This document shows positions 25,572 to 35,475 of a stretch of DNA of 64,000 nucleotides, one piece after another. The notes below the pieces were generated by a model. The model saw only the letters and a list, made by a program, of their open reading frames with translations, was not told where the DNA came from and made no database searches. Position 1 is the stretch's first letter, and the number at the start of each line of letters is the position of its first letter. The stretch is from positions 133,839 through 197,838 of the forward strand of contig BMUD01000006.1 in NCBI GenBank assembly GCA_014650015.1, written 5' to 3'. The translations under genes were made by a program, and so were the position numbers. Source of the stretch: Streptomyces griseoloalbus (lineage in GTDB: Bacteria > Actinomycetota > Actinomycetes > Streptomycetales > Streptomycetaceae).

Positions 25572-25878
25572 GCGTGGATGGGGACGAGTAGCGGCGTACG
25601 CAGCCCAGAGCGACCCGGGGACGGTGTGAGCCCGGGGGCGAGCGCGGCGTGAAGATCACCCCGGAGCCGCCGGAAGAAAGCCGCAGCGAGCGAAGCGTGA
25701 CAGCAGCGGCGAGTAGAACCGGCATCGCGACCCCAATGAGGGGGCTCACCGGCGCACACGACGCACCGGAGGGCCAAGGAGGGTGGTACCGCGGGAGCGC
25801 GCCAAGGCGGCGCAGGGATCGACACAGCTCTCGTCCCTCCGGACGGAAGGCAGCAAGTCCGCCGGAGGAAGCCCGCTG
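25572..25878 (+). promoter_or_regulatory. T-box leader of ileS (tRNA-Ile sensing)
   Basis: The conserved T-box sequence AGGGTGGTACCGCG is at 25780-25793, with the matching 3' half CGTCCCT at 25832-25838. The likely specifier codon is ATC at 25655-25657 (context gaagATCacc), which is an isoleucine codon. The bulge UGGU would pair with an uncharged tRNA ending ACCA. CCTCCGG at 25836-25842 can instead pair with CCGGAGG at 25862-25868, which holds the ileS ribosome binding site. Uncharged tRNA-Ile should therefore free the site and raise translation. Confidence 0.93.
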
Positions 25879-28800
25879 ATGACAACGCCGACGTACCGCC
25901 AGGTGCCCGCACAGGTCGACCTGCCCGCCCTCGAGCACGCGGTGCTCGACTTCTGGCGCGAGCAGAAGATCTTCGCCAAGAGCCTGGAACAGTCCGAGGG
26001 CCGCCCCGAGTGGGTGTTCTACGAGGGCCCGCCCACCGCCAACGGCATGCCCGGCGCCCACCACATCGAGGCCCGCGTCTTCAAGGACGTCTTCCCCCGA
26101 TTCCGCACCATGCGCGGCTACCACGTGGCCCGCAAGGCCGGCTGGGACTGCCATGGCCTCCCGGTGGAGCTGGCCGTGGAGAAGGAGCTCGGCTTCTCCG
26201 GCAAGCAGGACATCGAGGCGTACGGCATCGCCGAGTTCAACGCCAAGTGCCGCGAGTCGGTGACCCGCCACACGGACGCCTTCACCGAGCTGACGACCCG
26301 CATGGGCTACTGGGTAGACCTCGACGACGCCTACCGCACCATGGACCCGGAGTACGTCGAGTCCGTCTGGTGGTCGCTGAAGGAGATCTTCACCAAGGGC
26401 CTGCTGGTCCAGGACCACCGCGTGGCCCCCTGGTGCCCGCGCTGCGGCACGGGCCTGTCCGACCACGAGCTGGCGCAGGGCTACGAGACGGTCGTCGACC
26501 CGTCCGTCTACGTCCGCTTCCCGCTCACCTCCGGCCCGCTGGCCGGCGAGGCCGCCCTCCTGGTGTGGACGACCACGCCGTGGACCCTGGTGTCCAACAC
26601 CGCCGTCGCCGCGCACCCCGAGGTCACCTACGTCGTCGCCACGAACGGCGAGGAGCAGCTGGTCGTCGCCGAGCCCCTGGTCGCCAAGGCGCTCGGCGAG
26701 GGCTGGGAGACCACCGGCCGGTCGTTCACCGGCGCCGAGATGGAGCGCTGGACCTACCAGCGCCCCTTCGAGCTGGTGGACTTCCCCGAACCGGCCCACT
26801 ACGTGGTGAACGCCGAGTACGTCACCACCGAGGACGGCACGGGTCTGGTCCACCAGTCCCCCGCCTTCGGTGAGGACGACCTCAAGGTCTGCCGCTCCTA
26901 CGGCCTGCCCGTCGTGAACCCCGTCCGCCCCGACGGCACCTTCGAGGAGGACGTCCCCCTGGTCGGCGGCGTCTTCTTCAAGAAGGCCGACGAGAAGCTC
27001 ACCGAGGACCTCCAGCAGCGCGGCCTGCTCTTCAGGCACGTCCCGTACGAGCACAGCTACCCGCACTGCTGGCGCTGCCACACCGCGCTGCTCTACTACG
27101 CGCAGCCGTCGTGGTACATCCGCACCACGGCCATCAAGGACCGCCTGCTCCAGGAGAACGAGAAGACCAACTGGTTCCCGGACTCCGTCAAGAACGGCCG
27201 GTACGGCGACTGGCTGAACAACAACATCGACTGGGCGCTGTCCCGCAACCGCTACTGGGGCACCCCGCTGCCCATCTGGCGCTGCGAGGACGACCACCTC
27301 ACGGTCGTCGGCTCCCGCGCGGAGCTGACCGAGCTGACCGGCACCGACCAGTCGGGCCTCGACCCGCACCGCCCCTACATCGACGAGGTCACCTTCGGCT
27401 GCCGCCACGACGGCTGCGGGAAGACGGCCACGCGCGTGCCGGAGGTCATCGACGCCTGGTACGACTCGGGCTCGATGCCGTTCGCGCAGTGGGGCTACCC
27501 GTACAAGAACAAGGAGCTGTTCGAGAGCCGGTACCCGGCGCAGTTCATCTCCGAGGCCATCGACCAGACCCGCGGCTGGTTCTACACGCTGATGGCGGTC
27601 GGCACCCTGGTCTTCGACAAGTCGTCCTACGAGAACGTCGTCTGCCTCGGCCACATCCTCGCCGAGGACGGCCGGAAGATGTCCAAGCACCTGGGCAACA
27701 TCCTCCAGCCGATCCCGTTGATGGACCAGCACGGCGCGGACGCGGTCCGCTGGTTCATGGCGGCCGGCGGTTCCCCCTGGGCGGCCCGCAGGGTGGGCCA
27801 CGGCACCATCCAGGAGGTCGTCCGCAAGACGCTGCTGACCTACTGGAACACGGTCGCCTTCCAGGCCCTGTACGCCCGTACGGCGAACTGGGCCCCGTCC
27901 GGGGCCGACCCGGCCCCGGCCGACCGTCCGGTTCTCGACCGCTGGCTCCTCTCCGAGCTGCACGCGCTCACCGACCAGGTGACCCAGGCTCTGGAGGGCT
28001 ACGACACCCAGCGCGCCGGCAAGCTGCTCTCCGCCTTCGTCAACGACCTGTCCAACTGGTACGTCCGCCGGTCGCGGCGCCGCTTCTGGCAGGGCGACAA
28101 GGCCGCGCTGCGCACGCTGCACGAGGTCGTCGAGACGGTCACCAAGCTGATGGCCCCACTGACGCCGTTCATCACCGAGCGGGTCTGGCAGGACCTGATC
28201 GTTCCGGTCAGCCCCGGCGCCCCGGAGTCGGTGCACCTGTCGTCCTGGCCGCAGGCGGACCTGGCCGCGATCGACCCGGAGCTGTCGCAGCAGATGGTGC
28301 TGGTACGCCGCCTGGTGGAGCTGGGCCGCGCCACGCGCGCGGAGTCGGGCGTCAAGACCCGCCAGCCGCTGAAGCGGGCGCTGATCGCGGCGGGCGGCTT
28401 CGCGGCCCTCGACCCTGAGCTGCGCGCGCAGATCACCGAGGAGCTGAACGTCGAGTCCCTGGCGTCGCTGTCCGAGGTGGGCGGCTCGCTGGTGGACACC
28501 ACGGCGAAGGCCAACTTCCGCGCACTGGGCAAGAGGTTCGGCAAGCGGGTCCAGGACGTGGCCCGGGCGATCGCGAACGCGGACGCCGCGGCCCTGTCCC
28601 TGGCCCTGCGCGAGGGCACGGCCTCGGTGGAGGTCGACGGTGAGACGATCACCCTCGCCCCGGACGAGGTGATCATCACGGAGACCCCGCGCGAGGGCTG
28701 GTCGGTGGCGTCCGACGCCGGTGCCACGGTCGCCCTCGATCTGGAGATCACGGAGGAGCTGCGCCGCGCGGGCCTCGCCCGGGACGCGATCCGCCTCATC

Positions 28801-29037
28801 CAGGAAGCCCGCAAGAACAGCGGGCTCGATGTGGCCGACCGGATCGCCCTGCGCTGGACGGCCACGGAGCCCGCGACCGTCGCGGCCCTGACCGACCACT
28901 CCGCCCTGATCGCCGACGAGGTCCTCGCCACGACCTTCCTGAACGAGCACGGCGCCCAAGGCGAGGCGGACGCCGGCTACGGCGACGCCTTCACGGACGA
29001 GGGCCTGTCCCTGACGTTCCGCCTGCGCAAGGCGTAA
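25879..29037 (+). CDS. ileS: Isoleucyl-tRNA synthetase (type 2)
   Basis: 1052-residue class I synthetase that charges tRNA-Ile. The HIGH-type motif reads GPPTANGMPGAHHIEAR (near residue 55), and the KMSKS loop reads GRKMSKHLGN (near residue 600). The editing domain CP1 carries LVWTTTPWTLVSNTAVAAHP. WYVRRSRRRFW and a long C-terminal domain with QPLKRAL complete the protein. Length and motif variants fit the type-2 (eukaryote-like) IleS common in actinobacteria, a class often associated with mupirocin resistance. ATG at 25879 follows GGAGG by ten bases, and that site is controlled by the T-box. Confidence 0.98.
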   Translation: MTTPTYRQVPAQVDLPALEHAVLDFWREQKIFAKSLEQSEGRPEWVFYEGPPTANGMPGAHHIEARVFKDVFPRFRTMRGYHVARKAGWDCHGLPVELAVEKELGFSGKQDIEAYGIAEFNAKCRESVTRHTDAFTELTTRMGYWVDLDDAYRTMDPEYVESVWWSLKEIFTKGLLVQDHRVAPWCPRCGTGLSDHELAQGYETVVDPSVYVRFPLTSGPLAGEAALLVWTTTPWTLVSNTAVAAHPEVTYVVATNGEEQLVVAEPLVAKALGEGWETTGRSFTGAEMERWTYQRPFELVDFPEPAHYVVNAEYVTTEDGTGLVHQSPAFGEDDLKVCRSYGLPVVNPVRPDGTFEEDVPLVGGVFFKKADEKLTEDLQQRGLLFRHVPYEHSYPHCWRCHTALLYYAQPSWYIRTTAIKDRLLQENEKTNWFPDSVKNGRYGDWLNNNIDWALSRNRYWGTPLPIWRCEDDHLTVVGSRAELTELTGTDQSGLDPHRPYIDEVTFGCRHDGCGKTATRVPEVIDAWYDSGSMPFAQWGYPYKNKELFESRYPAQFISEAIDQTRGWFYTLMAVGTLVFDKSSYENVVCLGHILAEDGRKMSKHLGNILQPIPLMDQHGADAVRWFMAAGGSPWAARRVGHGTIQEVVRKTLLTYWNTVAFQALYARTANWAPSGADPAPADRPVLDRWLLSELHALTDQVTQALEGYDTQRAGKLLSAFVNDLSNWYVRRSRRRFWQGDKAALRTLHEVVETVTKLMAPLTPFITERVWQDLIVPVSPGAPESVHLSSWPQADLAAIDPELSQQMVLVRRLVELGRATRAESGVKTRQPLKRALIAAGGFAALDPELRAQITEELNVESLASLSEVGGSLVDTTAKANFRALGKRFGKRVQDVARAIANADAAALSLALREGTASVEVDGETITLAPDEVIITETPREGWSVASDAGATVALDLEITEELRRAGLARDAIRLIQEARKNSGLDVADRIALRWTATEPATVAALTDHSALIADEVLATTFLNEHGAQGEADAGYGDAFTDEGLSLTFRLRKA

Positions 29038-29055
29038 CGCGCGAGGCGCCGCACA

Positions 29056-29103
29056 CGAGGGCCCGGGGCCGCCGAGAAGAATCCTGGCGGCCCCGGGCCC
29101 TCG
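29056..29103 (+). terminator. ileS terminator, 18-bp stem
   Basis: An 18-bp perfect stem (29056-29073 with 29086-29103) around the loop gagaagaatcct, 18 bases after the ileS stop codon. GC-rich with no T-run. Confidence 0.88.
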
Positions 29104-29176
29104 GCGTTGTGTCCGACGGACAGCTGCCCCCGCCGTCGAACAGCCGCCGCAAGGGAAACGAACGCGCACAGCAAAA

Positions 29177-29216
29177 GGGCGGGGCCCCGGAATCTTCCGA
29201 ATCCGGGGCCCCGCCC
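29177..29216 (-). terminator. divIVA terminator, 15-bp stem
   Basis: A perfect 15-bp stem (29177-29191 with 29202-29216) enclosing ten bases, 46 bases downstream of the divIVA stop on the reverse strand. It ends the dcw transcription unit and, with the preceding hairpin, insulates it from ileS. Confidence 0.85.
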
Positions 29217-29261
29217 TGAACGCTGCCGACTGCTACGCCGTACTCATGGCCACAGGGGCCG

Positions 29262-30446
29262 TCAGTTGTCGTCCTCGTCGATGAGGAAGCCGCGCATCGG
29301 CGAGGGGGCCTGGCCCATCGGCGAGGGGCCCTGCGGACGTACCGGCGCCATCGGCTGGGTCATCGCCGGCTGCATCTGCTGCTGACCGCCGTAGGACGGG
29401 CCGGACTGGCCCGGCGAACCACCCATCGTCTGGTTGCCGCCGTAGGACGGCGCACCGGCACCGGCCGGAGCCATCGAGGGCGCCGGGGACGGCGGCAGCG
29501 ACGGGGCGGCGGACGCGGCCTGGCGCGGCGGGGCGAGCGAGTCGTCCGCCTGGGTCTCCAACTGGCGCAGCTGGGACTCGAGGTAGGACTTCAGCCGCGT
29601 GCGGTACTCGCGCTCGAAGCCGCGCAGGTCCTCGACCTTGCGCTCCAGCGTGGCGCGGGCGGACTCCAGGGAGCCCATCGCGACGCGGTGCTTCTCCTGC
29701 GCGTCCCGCTCCAGGGCGTCGGCCTTGGCACGGGCGTCCCGCTCGAGACCCTCGGCACGCGAGCGCGCCTCGCCGACGATCTTGTTGGCCTCGGAACGGG
29801 CCTCTGCGATCGCCTGGTCGGCGGTCTGCTGGGCCAGCGACAGCACCCGGGCGGCGCTGTCGCCACCGGGACCGCCCTGACCGGGCATACCGGGGCCGCC
29901 CATGGGACCGCCCATCGGGCCACCGGGGCCCATCTGCCCCTGCATCGGGCCACCCTGGCCCATCGGCCCGGGACCCTGACCCATGGGGCCGGGGCCCTGC
30001 GGGCCGCCCTGTCCGCCGGGGCCGGCGGGCAGCTGCGGCGCACCGCTCGGCAGCTGGGGCGGACCACCCATGGGGCCACCCATCTGCTGCTGCGGCGGGC
30101 CCGATATGCCGGCGGGCACCGGAGCGCCGGGACCTCGCATGCCCTGCTGTGGCATGCCCTGCTGCGGCATCCCCTGCTGGGGCATGCCCTGCGGCGGCCC
30201 CTGCTGCGGTTGTTGCTGCTGCTGGTCCTGTGGCTCAGGAGGCTTGCGCATGTTCTGCTGGTTCTGGGCAGCAGCGCGCGTGGCCGCGGCCAGCTTGGCG
30301 CGCAGGTCCTCGTTCTCGCGGAGCAGGCGCGTCAGTTCGGCTTCGACCTCGTCGAGGAAGGCATCGACCTCGTCCTCGTCATAGCCTTCTCGGAGGCGGA
30401 CGGTCGTGAACTGCTTGTTCCGCACGTCCTCGGGGGTCAACGGCAT
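29262..30446 (-). CDS. divIVA: DivIVA / Wag31 polar growth protein
   Basis: 394-residue coiled-coil protein that marks curved membranes and directs tip extension. The N-terminal DivIVA domain is clear: [35 protein letters not shown], with the coil continuing to about residue 60. A long linker (about 70-195) is rich in Gln, Pro, Gly and Met and contains four QQGMP repeats. The second coiled coil (about 200-300: [45 protein letters not shown]) follows, then a Pro/Gly/Ser tail ending [11 protein letters not shown] at 30446. It is the last gene of the dcw cluster; divIVA is essential in streptomycetes. Confidence 0.97.
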   Translation of the reverse strand: MPLTPEDVRNKQFTTVRLREGYDEDEVDAFLDEVEAELTRLLRENEDLRAKLAAATRAAAQNQQNMRKPPEPQDQQQQQPQQGPPQGMPQQGMPQQGMPQQGMRGPGAPVPAGISGPPQQQMGGPMGGPPQLPSGAPQLPAGPGGQGGPQGPGPMGQGPGPMGQGGPMQGQMGPGGPMGGPMGGPGMPGQGGPGGDSAARVLSLAQQTADQAIAEARSEANKIVGEARSRAEGLERDARAKADALERDAQEKHRVAMGSLESARATLERKVEDLRGFEREYRTRLKSYLESQLRQLETQADDSLAPPRQAASAAPSLPPSPAPSMAPAGAGAPSYGGNQTMGGSPGQSGPSYGGQQQMQPAMTQPMAPVRPQGPSPMGQAPSPMRGFLIDEDDN

Positions 30447-30498
30447 CTCTTCACCTCAACGTAGTCATCGGCAGTCGGCAAGACCGTATCGTCCACAG

Positions 30499-30789
30499 TC
30501 ACCTCGCGAGATTGCCCACGATCCAGATCAGGATGTAGACGATGATCATCAGTACGAAGAAGGACAGGTCGAGCGCCACGCCCCCGAGACGCAGCGGCGG
30601 GATGAACCGCCGCAGAAGCTTCAGCGGTGGATCGGTGACAGTGTAGGTGGCCTCCAGGACGACCACCATCGCCTTGCCGGGTTGCCACGAGCGGGCGAAC
30701 TGGAACACATAGTCCATGACCAACCGGAAGATGAGCACGATGAGGAACACCATCAGCGCGATGTAGATCACCTGCGCGAACACGCTCAT
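30499..30789 (-). CDS. YggT family membrane protein
   Basis: 96-residue protein with two hydrophobic regions (residues about 5-28 and 68-92) separated by a short loop containing TDPPLKLLRRFIPPLRLGG, the YggT signature. Start ATG 30789 with GAGAGGG upstream; earlier in-frame codons overlap the end of sepF. The role is unclear. It lies between sepF and divIVA in most actinobacteria and Gram-positives, which suggests a link to the division or polar growth machinery (inference from context). Confidence 0.93.
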   Translation of the reverse strand: MSVFAQVIYIALMVFLIVLIFRLVMDYVFQFARSWQPGKAMVVVLEATYTVTDPPLKLLRRFIPPLRLGGVALDLSFFVLMIIVYILIWIVGNLAR

Positions 30790-30838
30790 GGTCTGTTTTT
30801 CCCTCTCCCCTGTGCACTGCTCGATCCGGTCCTGCGTC

Positions 30839-31480
30839 TCAGCTCTGGTTGAAGAACCCGCCCTCTGCGATGCGGGCCTTGTCCTCCGCCGTGACATCGA
30901 CGTTAGCAGGCGACAACAGGAACACCTTCTGCGTCACCCGCTCGATGCTGCCGTGAAGACCAAACACCAAACCGGCCGCGAAGTCGACAAGTCGCTTCGC
31001 GTCTGTGTCATCCATCTCAGTGAGATTCATGATCACCGGCGTGCCCTCACGGAAGTGTTCCCCGATGGTACGGGCCTCGTTGTAGGTCCGGGGGTGAAGC
31101 GTGGTGATCCGGTAAGGCTCTCGTTCGGACACGACCTTGGGCATGATCACCGGTGCGTTCTTCTCCAGGCTTGCGCGTTCTTGTGTGATGGATGCCACGG
31201 GCGCGATCCGCGCCGGGCGTGGCGATTCCGCGGGGAGCGAAGCGGAACGGGCGACCGGTTCGCGTGGCGCGGGAGGGTGCACCACTCGCACCTCTTCATC
31301 CCTTTGGGACTGATGTGCACCATGCGACTGGTGAGATGGCTCATGTCGCCGGTGGTCCCGCTCGGGCTCCGGGTCGAGTTCGGGTTCAAAGTCGTCGTCT
31401 GGGTCGAATCCGCGGCCGTCGTACCCATCGTCCTCCACGAGGCCGAGGTAGACCGCCATTTTGCGCATCGCGCCGGCCAT
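30839..31480 (-). CDS. sepF: Cell division protein SepF
   Basis: 213-residue FtsZ membrane anchor. The N-terminus [15 protein letters not shown] is the amphipathic membrane-binding helix. An acidic and His-rich linker follows (about 18-110), and the C-terminal SepF core (about 120-205) has [62 protein letters not shown] at 31480 is preceded by GGAGG. It aligns FtsZ filaments and recruits later division proteins; streptomycetes lack FtsA, so SepF is the main tether (established knowledge). Cotranscribed with yggT and divIVA. Confidence 0.96.
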   Translation of the reverse strand: MAGAMRKMAVYLGLVEDDGYDGRGFDPDDDFEPELDPEPERDHRRHEPSHQSHGAHQSQRDEEVRVVHPPAPREPVARSASLPAESPRPARIAPVASITQERASLEKNAPVIMPKVVSEREPYRITTLHPRTYNEARTIGEHFREGTPVIMNLTEMDDTDAKRLVDFAAGLVFGLHGSIERVTQKVFLLSPANVDVTAEDKARIAEGGFFNQS

Positions 31481-31609
31481 GCTCCGAGTCCTCCGCTCTG
31501 TGGTGGATCTGCTGACGACCGCCAAGTGCCCGCGATCCACTAGGCCTTTATGTCCGCTATTTGGCGGAAATGACCATATTTTCTGCTGTGGTCCGACTTC
31601 TTGGCGACG

Positions 31610-32329
31610 TTACCCGAGCCTGGGGCGGAGTCCGAGTACCGCACTGCCGACGCGCACATGTGTCGCTCCGGCGGCCACAGCCTGTTCGAGGTCCGCACTC
31701 ATCCCTGCCGAGACCATGTTCGCAGTCGGATGGTTCCGGCGCAGGTCGGTCGACACATCCATCAACCGCTCGAACGCCGCCTGTTCGCGCCCCGCGTACT
31801 CGCCGGTGAGCGGGGCGACCGTCATCAGCCCGTCCAGCCGCAGCCCCTCGGCTCCGGCGACGAGGTCGGCCAACTCCGCGACCGCGCCGGGCGCGACACC
31901 TCCGCGCTCCCCCCGGCCGCTCGCGTCGGCGTCGAGGGCGACCTGCACGAGGCAGCCCACCTCGCGCCCCGCCCGCACGGCCTCCTTGGAGAGGACCGTC
32001 ACCAGCCGGGAACGGTCCACGGACTGCACGACATCGGCGTAACCGACCACAGAGCGCACCTTGTTGGTCTGAAGCTGACCGACGAAATGCCAGGTAAGGG
32101 GCAGATCCGAGCACTCGGCCGCCTTGGGGGCGGCGTCCTGGTCCCGGTTCTCGGCGACATGGCGCACACCGAGTCCGGACAGGATCCGCACGTCGCTCGC
32201 GGGGTAGGTCTTGGTGACCACGATCAGGGTCACCTCCTCGCGTGCGCGTCCGGCGGCGGCGCACGCGGCGGCGATCCGCTCCTCCACTCCCGCCAGATTC
32301 ACGGCGAGTTCGTCCTTACGGTCCGTCAT
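31610..32329 (-). CDS. PLP homeostasis protein, YggS/PLPBP family
   Basis: 239-residue TIM-barrel protein that binds pyridoxal phosphate and maintains its balance. The PLP lysine lies in LIVVTKTYPASD. LPLTWHFVGQLQTNKVR is the family signature, and DGLMTVAPL, VSAGMSADLEQAVAAGATHVRVGSAVLG supplies the phosphate-binding end. The usual VGTAIFG reads VGSAVLG here. ATG at 32329 follows the pgeF stop by five bases. The gene is routinely found beside sepF. Confidence 0.95.
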   Translation of the reverse strand: MTDRKDELAVNLAGVEERIAAACAAAGRAREEVTLIVVTKTYPASDVRILSGLGVRHVAENRDQDAAPKAAECSDLPLTWHFVGQLQTNKVRSVVGYADVVQSVDRSRLVTVLSKEAVRAGREVGCLVQVALDADASGRGERGGVAPGAVAELADLVAGAEGLRLDGLMTVAPLTGEYAGREQAAFERLMDVSTDLRRNHPTANMVSAGMSADLEQAVAAGATHVRVGSAVLGLRPRLG

Positions 32330-32334
32330 GTCCC

Positions 32335-33063
32335 TCAGTCCAGCCACACATAGCCCGCGAGCCGCCCGGTGGTGCGGTCGCGGCGGTACGAGAAGTGATC
32401 CGCCGACTCCAGCGTGCACACCGGCGACTGCTCCCGGTCGCGCACCCCGAGCCGTTCGAGCTGCGCCCGTACGCCCGCGCCCACGTCCACCGCCGGCGTG
32501 CCCCAACGCGTCTCGGCGTGCGCCGCCGGTTCGGCGGCGGCCACCTCGGCGCGCATCGCCTCCGGCACTTCGTAGCACCGGCCGCAGACGGCCGGTCCGG
32601 TGCGGGCGACGATCCGTGAGGGTTCGGCACCGAGTCCGGTCATGGCCCGTACGGCGGCGGGGACCACCCCGGCGACCAGTCCCGGCCGGCCCGCGTGGGC
32701 CGCCGCGACGACTCCGGCGACCGGGTCCGCGAGCAGCACCGGCACGCAGTCGGCGGTGAGCACCGCGAGGGCGAGTCCTCGCCCCGCGGTGACGATCGCG
32801 TCGACCTCCGGTACGGGGCGGTCGCCCCACGGCTCGTCGACCACGACCGCGTCGGCCCCGTGCACCTGGTTCATCCAGACCACCCGGGCCGGGTCCACGC
32901 CCAGGGACTTGGCGGCCAGTTCGCGGTTGGTGCGGACCGCGCCGGGGTCGTCGCCGACCGCTCCGCCGAGGTTGAGCTCCTCATACGGAGCGGCGCTCAC
33001 CCCGCCCCACCGGTCGGTGAAGGCGAAGTGCGCGCCGCTCACGCTCTCGCGCTGTCCTATCAC
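32335..33063 (-). CDS. pgeF: Multicopper polyphenol oxidase / laccase-domain protein (YfiH/YlmD)
   Basis: 242-residue purine nucleoside phosphorylase-like protein of the YfiH family. Metal and substrate residues are seen in [42 protein letters not shown] and [14 protein letters not shown], ending with [16 protein letters not shown]. Members act on purine nucleosides or clear mis-built muramyl nucleotides in cell-wall synthesis; which applies here is unknown. GTG at 33063 overlaps the ftsZ stop by four bases, so it is coupled to ftsZ. Confidence 0.93.
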   Translation of the reverse strand: MIGQRESVSGAHFAFTDRWGGVSAAPYEELNLGGAVGDDPGAVRTNRELAAKSLGVDPARVVWMNQVHGADAVVVDEPWGDRPVPEVDAIVTAGRGLALAVLTADCVPVLLADPVAGVVAAAHAGRPGLVAGVVPAAVRAMTGLGAEPSRIVARTGPAVCGRCYEVPEAMRAEVAAAEPAAHAETRWGTPAVDVGAGVRAQLERLGVRDREQSPVCTLESADHFSYRRDRTTGRLAGYVWLD

Positions 33064-34253
33064 TTCAGGAAGTCCGGTACGTCCAGTTCCTCGGCCGCGC
33101 TGTCGTAGGACCGCGACGGCGGCACCGGGGGCTGGGCGACCGGGATGTCGTGCACCGGCTCCGGTACGACCGGCTCCGGGTCCTCCTTCGGCGTGACGCT
33201 GCCGAGCGAGCCGAAGGACGGGCGGCTCTCGGGCTGCCGCGCGGGGGCGGGCTCCTCGCGCTTGGCCGAGGACGAGCCGAGGACGTTGTCCCTCTTGGCC
33301 GGCGGCTGACCGCCGTCGAAACCGGCAGCGATCACGGTGACCCGGACCTCGTCGCCGAGGGCGTCGTCGATCACCGCGCCGAAGATGATGTTGGCCTCGG
33401 GGTGCGCGGCCTCGCTCACCAGCTGGGCCGCCTCGTTGATCTCGAACAGGCCGAGGTCGCTGCCGCCGGAGATGGAGAGCAGCACGCCGCGGGCGCCGTC
33501 GATGGAGGCTTCCAGCAGCGGCGAGGAGATGGCCATCTCGGCGGCGGCCACCGCGCGGTCGTCGCCGCGGGCCGAGCCGATGCCCATGAGGGCCGAACCG
33601 GCCTCGGACATGACGGACTTGACGTCGGCGAAGTCGAGGTTGATCAGACCGGGCGTGGTGATGAGGTCGGTGATGCCCTGCACACCGGAGAGCAGGACCT
33701 GGTCGGCCGACTTGAAGGCGTCGAGGACCGACACCTGACGGTCCGAGATGGACAGCAGCCGGTCGTTCGGGATCACGATGAGGGTGTCGACCTCTTCGCG
33801 GAGCTCCGCGATGCCGTCCTCGGCCTGGTTCGCGCGGCGCCGTCCCTCGAAGGTGAACGGGCGCGTGACCACGCCGATGGTGAGGGCGCCGAGCGAGCGG
33901 GCGATGTTGGCCACGACGGGCGCGCCGCCGGTTCCGGTGCCGCCGCCTTCACCGGCCGTCACGAAGACCATGTCGGCCCCCTTGAGGACCTCCTCGATCT
34001 CCTCGCGGTGGTCCTCGGCGGCCTTGCGGCCGACGGCCGGGTTGGCTCCGGCGCCGAGTCCGCGGGTGAGTTCACGGCCGACGTCGAGCTTGACGTCGGC
34101 GTCGCTCATCAACAGAGCTTGCGCGTCGGTGTTGATGGCGATGAACTCGACGCCCTTGAGACCGACCTCGATCATCCGGTTGATGGCATTGACACCACCG
34201 CCGCCGACACCGATGACTTTGATGACTGCGAGGTAGTTCTGCGGTGCTGCCAC
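33060..34253 (-). CDS. ftsZ: Cell division protein FtsZ
   Basis: 397-residue tubulin-like GTPase that forms the septal ring. Residues 1-310 are the GTPase core: [17 protein letters not shown], the tubulin signature [18 protein letters not shown], and [11 protein letters not shown] with the T7-loop aspartate. A linker of about 65 residues (Pro/Glu/Ser-rich) ends in the conserved tail [10 protein letters not shown], which binds SepF and other partners. GTG at 34253. In Streptomyces FtsZ is dispensable for vegetative growth but needed for sporulation septa. Its own promoter region lies upstream and pgeF is coupled downstream. Confidence 0.98.
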   Translation of the reverse strand: MAAPQNYLAVIKVIGVGGGGVNAINRMIEVGLKGVEFIAINTDAQALLMSDADVKLDVGRELTRGLGAGANPAVGRKAAEDHREEIEEVLKGADMVFVTAGEGGGTGTGGAPVVANIARSLGALTIGVVTRPFTFEGRRRANQAEDGIAELREEVDTLIVIPNDRLLSISDRQVSVLDAFKSADQVLLSGVQGITDLITTPGLINLDFADVKSVMSEAGSALMGIGSARGDDRAVAAAEMAISSPLLEASIDGARGVLLSISGGSDLGLFEINEAAQLVSEAAHPEANIIFGAVIDDALGDEVRVTVIAAGFDGGQPPAKRDNVLGSSSAKREEPAPARQPESRPSFGSLGSVTPKEDPEPVVPEPVHDIPVAQPPVPPSRSYDSAAEELDVPDFLK

Positions 34254-34542
34254 GTCGAAGGCCTCTCGCCTCGAGTTACGTGTCGCCGAATCACCGGGAC
34301 GCAGCTGCGCCTCGCGATCCGACGACTGATGCCGAATGGGACGGTTCGTATCGCCGACCCGAACCCTAACGTTGAAGTTTAGGGTTACCAGTGTGTCTGT
34401 TCCCTGGAGTCTTCTGAACAGGACACTAAGTCGACAAGTGGCGCGCGTTCAACGAACACGCCGAACCTCCCGTTTTTCTTTTCACCCTATGTGATCAGCC
34501 GTAGCGCTGCCCAACCAGGGTGCTGGCCTGCGCTGATGTGCG
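34254..34542 (-). promoter_or_regulatory. ftsZ promoter region with operator-like palindrome
   Basis: A 289-base gap, unusually long for this cluster. On the reverse strand a candidate promoter has TTGAAC (complement of 34447-34452) and TAGTGT (complement of 34423-34428) with 18 bases between. Downstream of it, 34362-34386 is a palindrome, aaccctaa-N9-ttagggtt. GACAC or its complement occurs at 34280-34284, 34393-34397 and 34422-34426, the core word of WhiA sites. Developmental control of ftsZ is well known in streptomycetes; assigning these words to regulators is inference. Confidence 0.6.
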
Positions 34543-35340
34543 TCAACTGCCCGATGACGCCGGGGCGGTGGGAACGCCGACGTCGAAGTGCCGCGCGCCG
34601 GGCTCCGCTTTCATGAGTGCGGTGAGAGTACGGCTCTTCTCGGCGTTCTTCTCACTGCTTCCCCAGTCCACCGTCCGGCCGTCCGTCAGCTCCAGCGAGA
34701 TGTCGTCGTAGGAACGGACCTTGACGCTCCGGGTCGCGTGCGCCACGGAGGCCGGAAGGGCGCCGGCCACCCGCACCGCCTCCCGCACCAGCCGGTCCTC
34801 GCCGAAGCGGCGCAGGCTCGCCGCCGTGGAACCGGTCCTGGAGATGGCCAATTCCAGAGCGGGAACGCCTTTGGGAGCCCGGGAAACCGTAGCGAACCGG
34901 ACACCTTCATCGTCCACTTCGATGAACTTCCCGCCTTTGTGGACGAGAAGGACCGGGGTACGTTCCGTCACTTTCAGTGCAATTCCGTCCGGCCAGGAAC
35001 GGACCACATCAACCGTGTCAATTCGGGGCAGTGTCTTGGCGAGCCGCGCCTCGATCGTTTCGGTGTCGACGGAAATCAACTGCTCCCCGAGGGGAACTTC
35101 GGCGGCACCGCGCACCTGAGCCGGTGTCAGGACGCGGGTTCCCGACACCGACACGCGCTCCACGCGGACCAGGTCCGAGCCGTACAGGAGCCAGAACGCC
35201 CCGCTGCCGAGGAAGACCAGGGCGACGGCCGAAACGATGATCCGACGAACGTGCCGTTGCCCGAACCGCCGGACGGGCGGCGGCGGGCCGGACGACCTCT
35301 GCTGGCGTTCACCGCGCTCGGCGGTGGTCGATCCGGCCAC
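34543..35340 (-). CDS. ftsQ: Cell division protein FtsQ
   Basis: 265-residue bitopic membrane protein of the divisome. An Arg-rich cytoplasmic N-terminus (about 32 residues) is followed by one span (IIVSAVALVFLGSGAFWLLYG), the POTRA domain beginning VERVSVSGTRVLTPAQVRGAAEVPLG, and the beta domain with VVRSWPDGIALKVTERTPVLLV. GTG at 35340 has GGAG six bases upstream. It links FtsL to later septal proteins. The 289-base gap downstream separates it from ftsZ. Confidence 0.95.
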   Translation of the reverse strand: MAGSTTAERGERQQRSSGPPPPVRRFGQRHVRRIIVSAVALVFLGSGAFWLLYGSDLVRVERVSVSGTRVLTPAQVRGAAEVPLGEQLISVDTETIEARLAKTLPRIDTVDVVRSWPDGIALKVTERTPVLLVHKGGKFIEVDDEGVRFATVSRAPKGVPALELAISRTGSTAASLRRFGEDRLVREAVRVAGALPASVAHATRSVKVRSYDDISLELTDGRTVDWGSSEKNAEKSRTLTALMKAEPGARHFDVGVPTAPASSGS

Positions 35341-35475
35341 GCTTCTCCTCTCAGGGCCCGGTTCGCCTCCGGGGCACCTCGCTCGGTGCCGGGCGGCCGG
35401 CCGTGCTCAGGGCCCTTCGGGCCTTCGCGCGCTCGGCCGCCCGGCGGCGACACGCCCCTTCGGCCCACTCGCCGT

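Noticed and set aside
24622-29169. 1515-codon reverse open frame opposite ileS and the T-box
   Set aside because: Shadow of ileS. The T-box leader and intact IleS motifs on the plus strand settle the strand.
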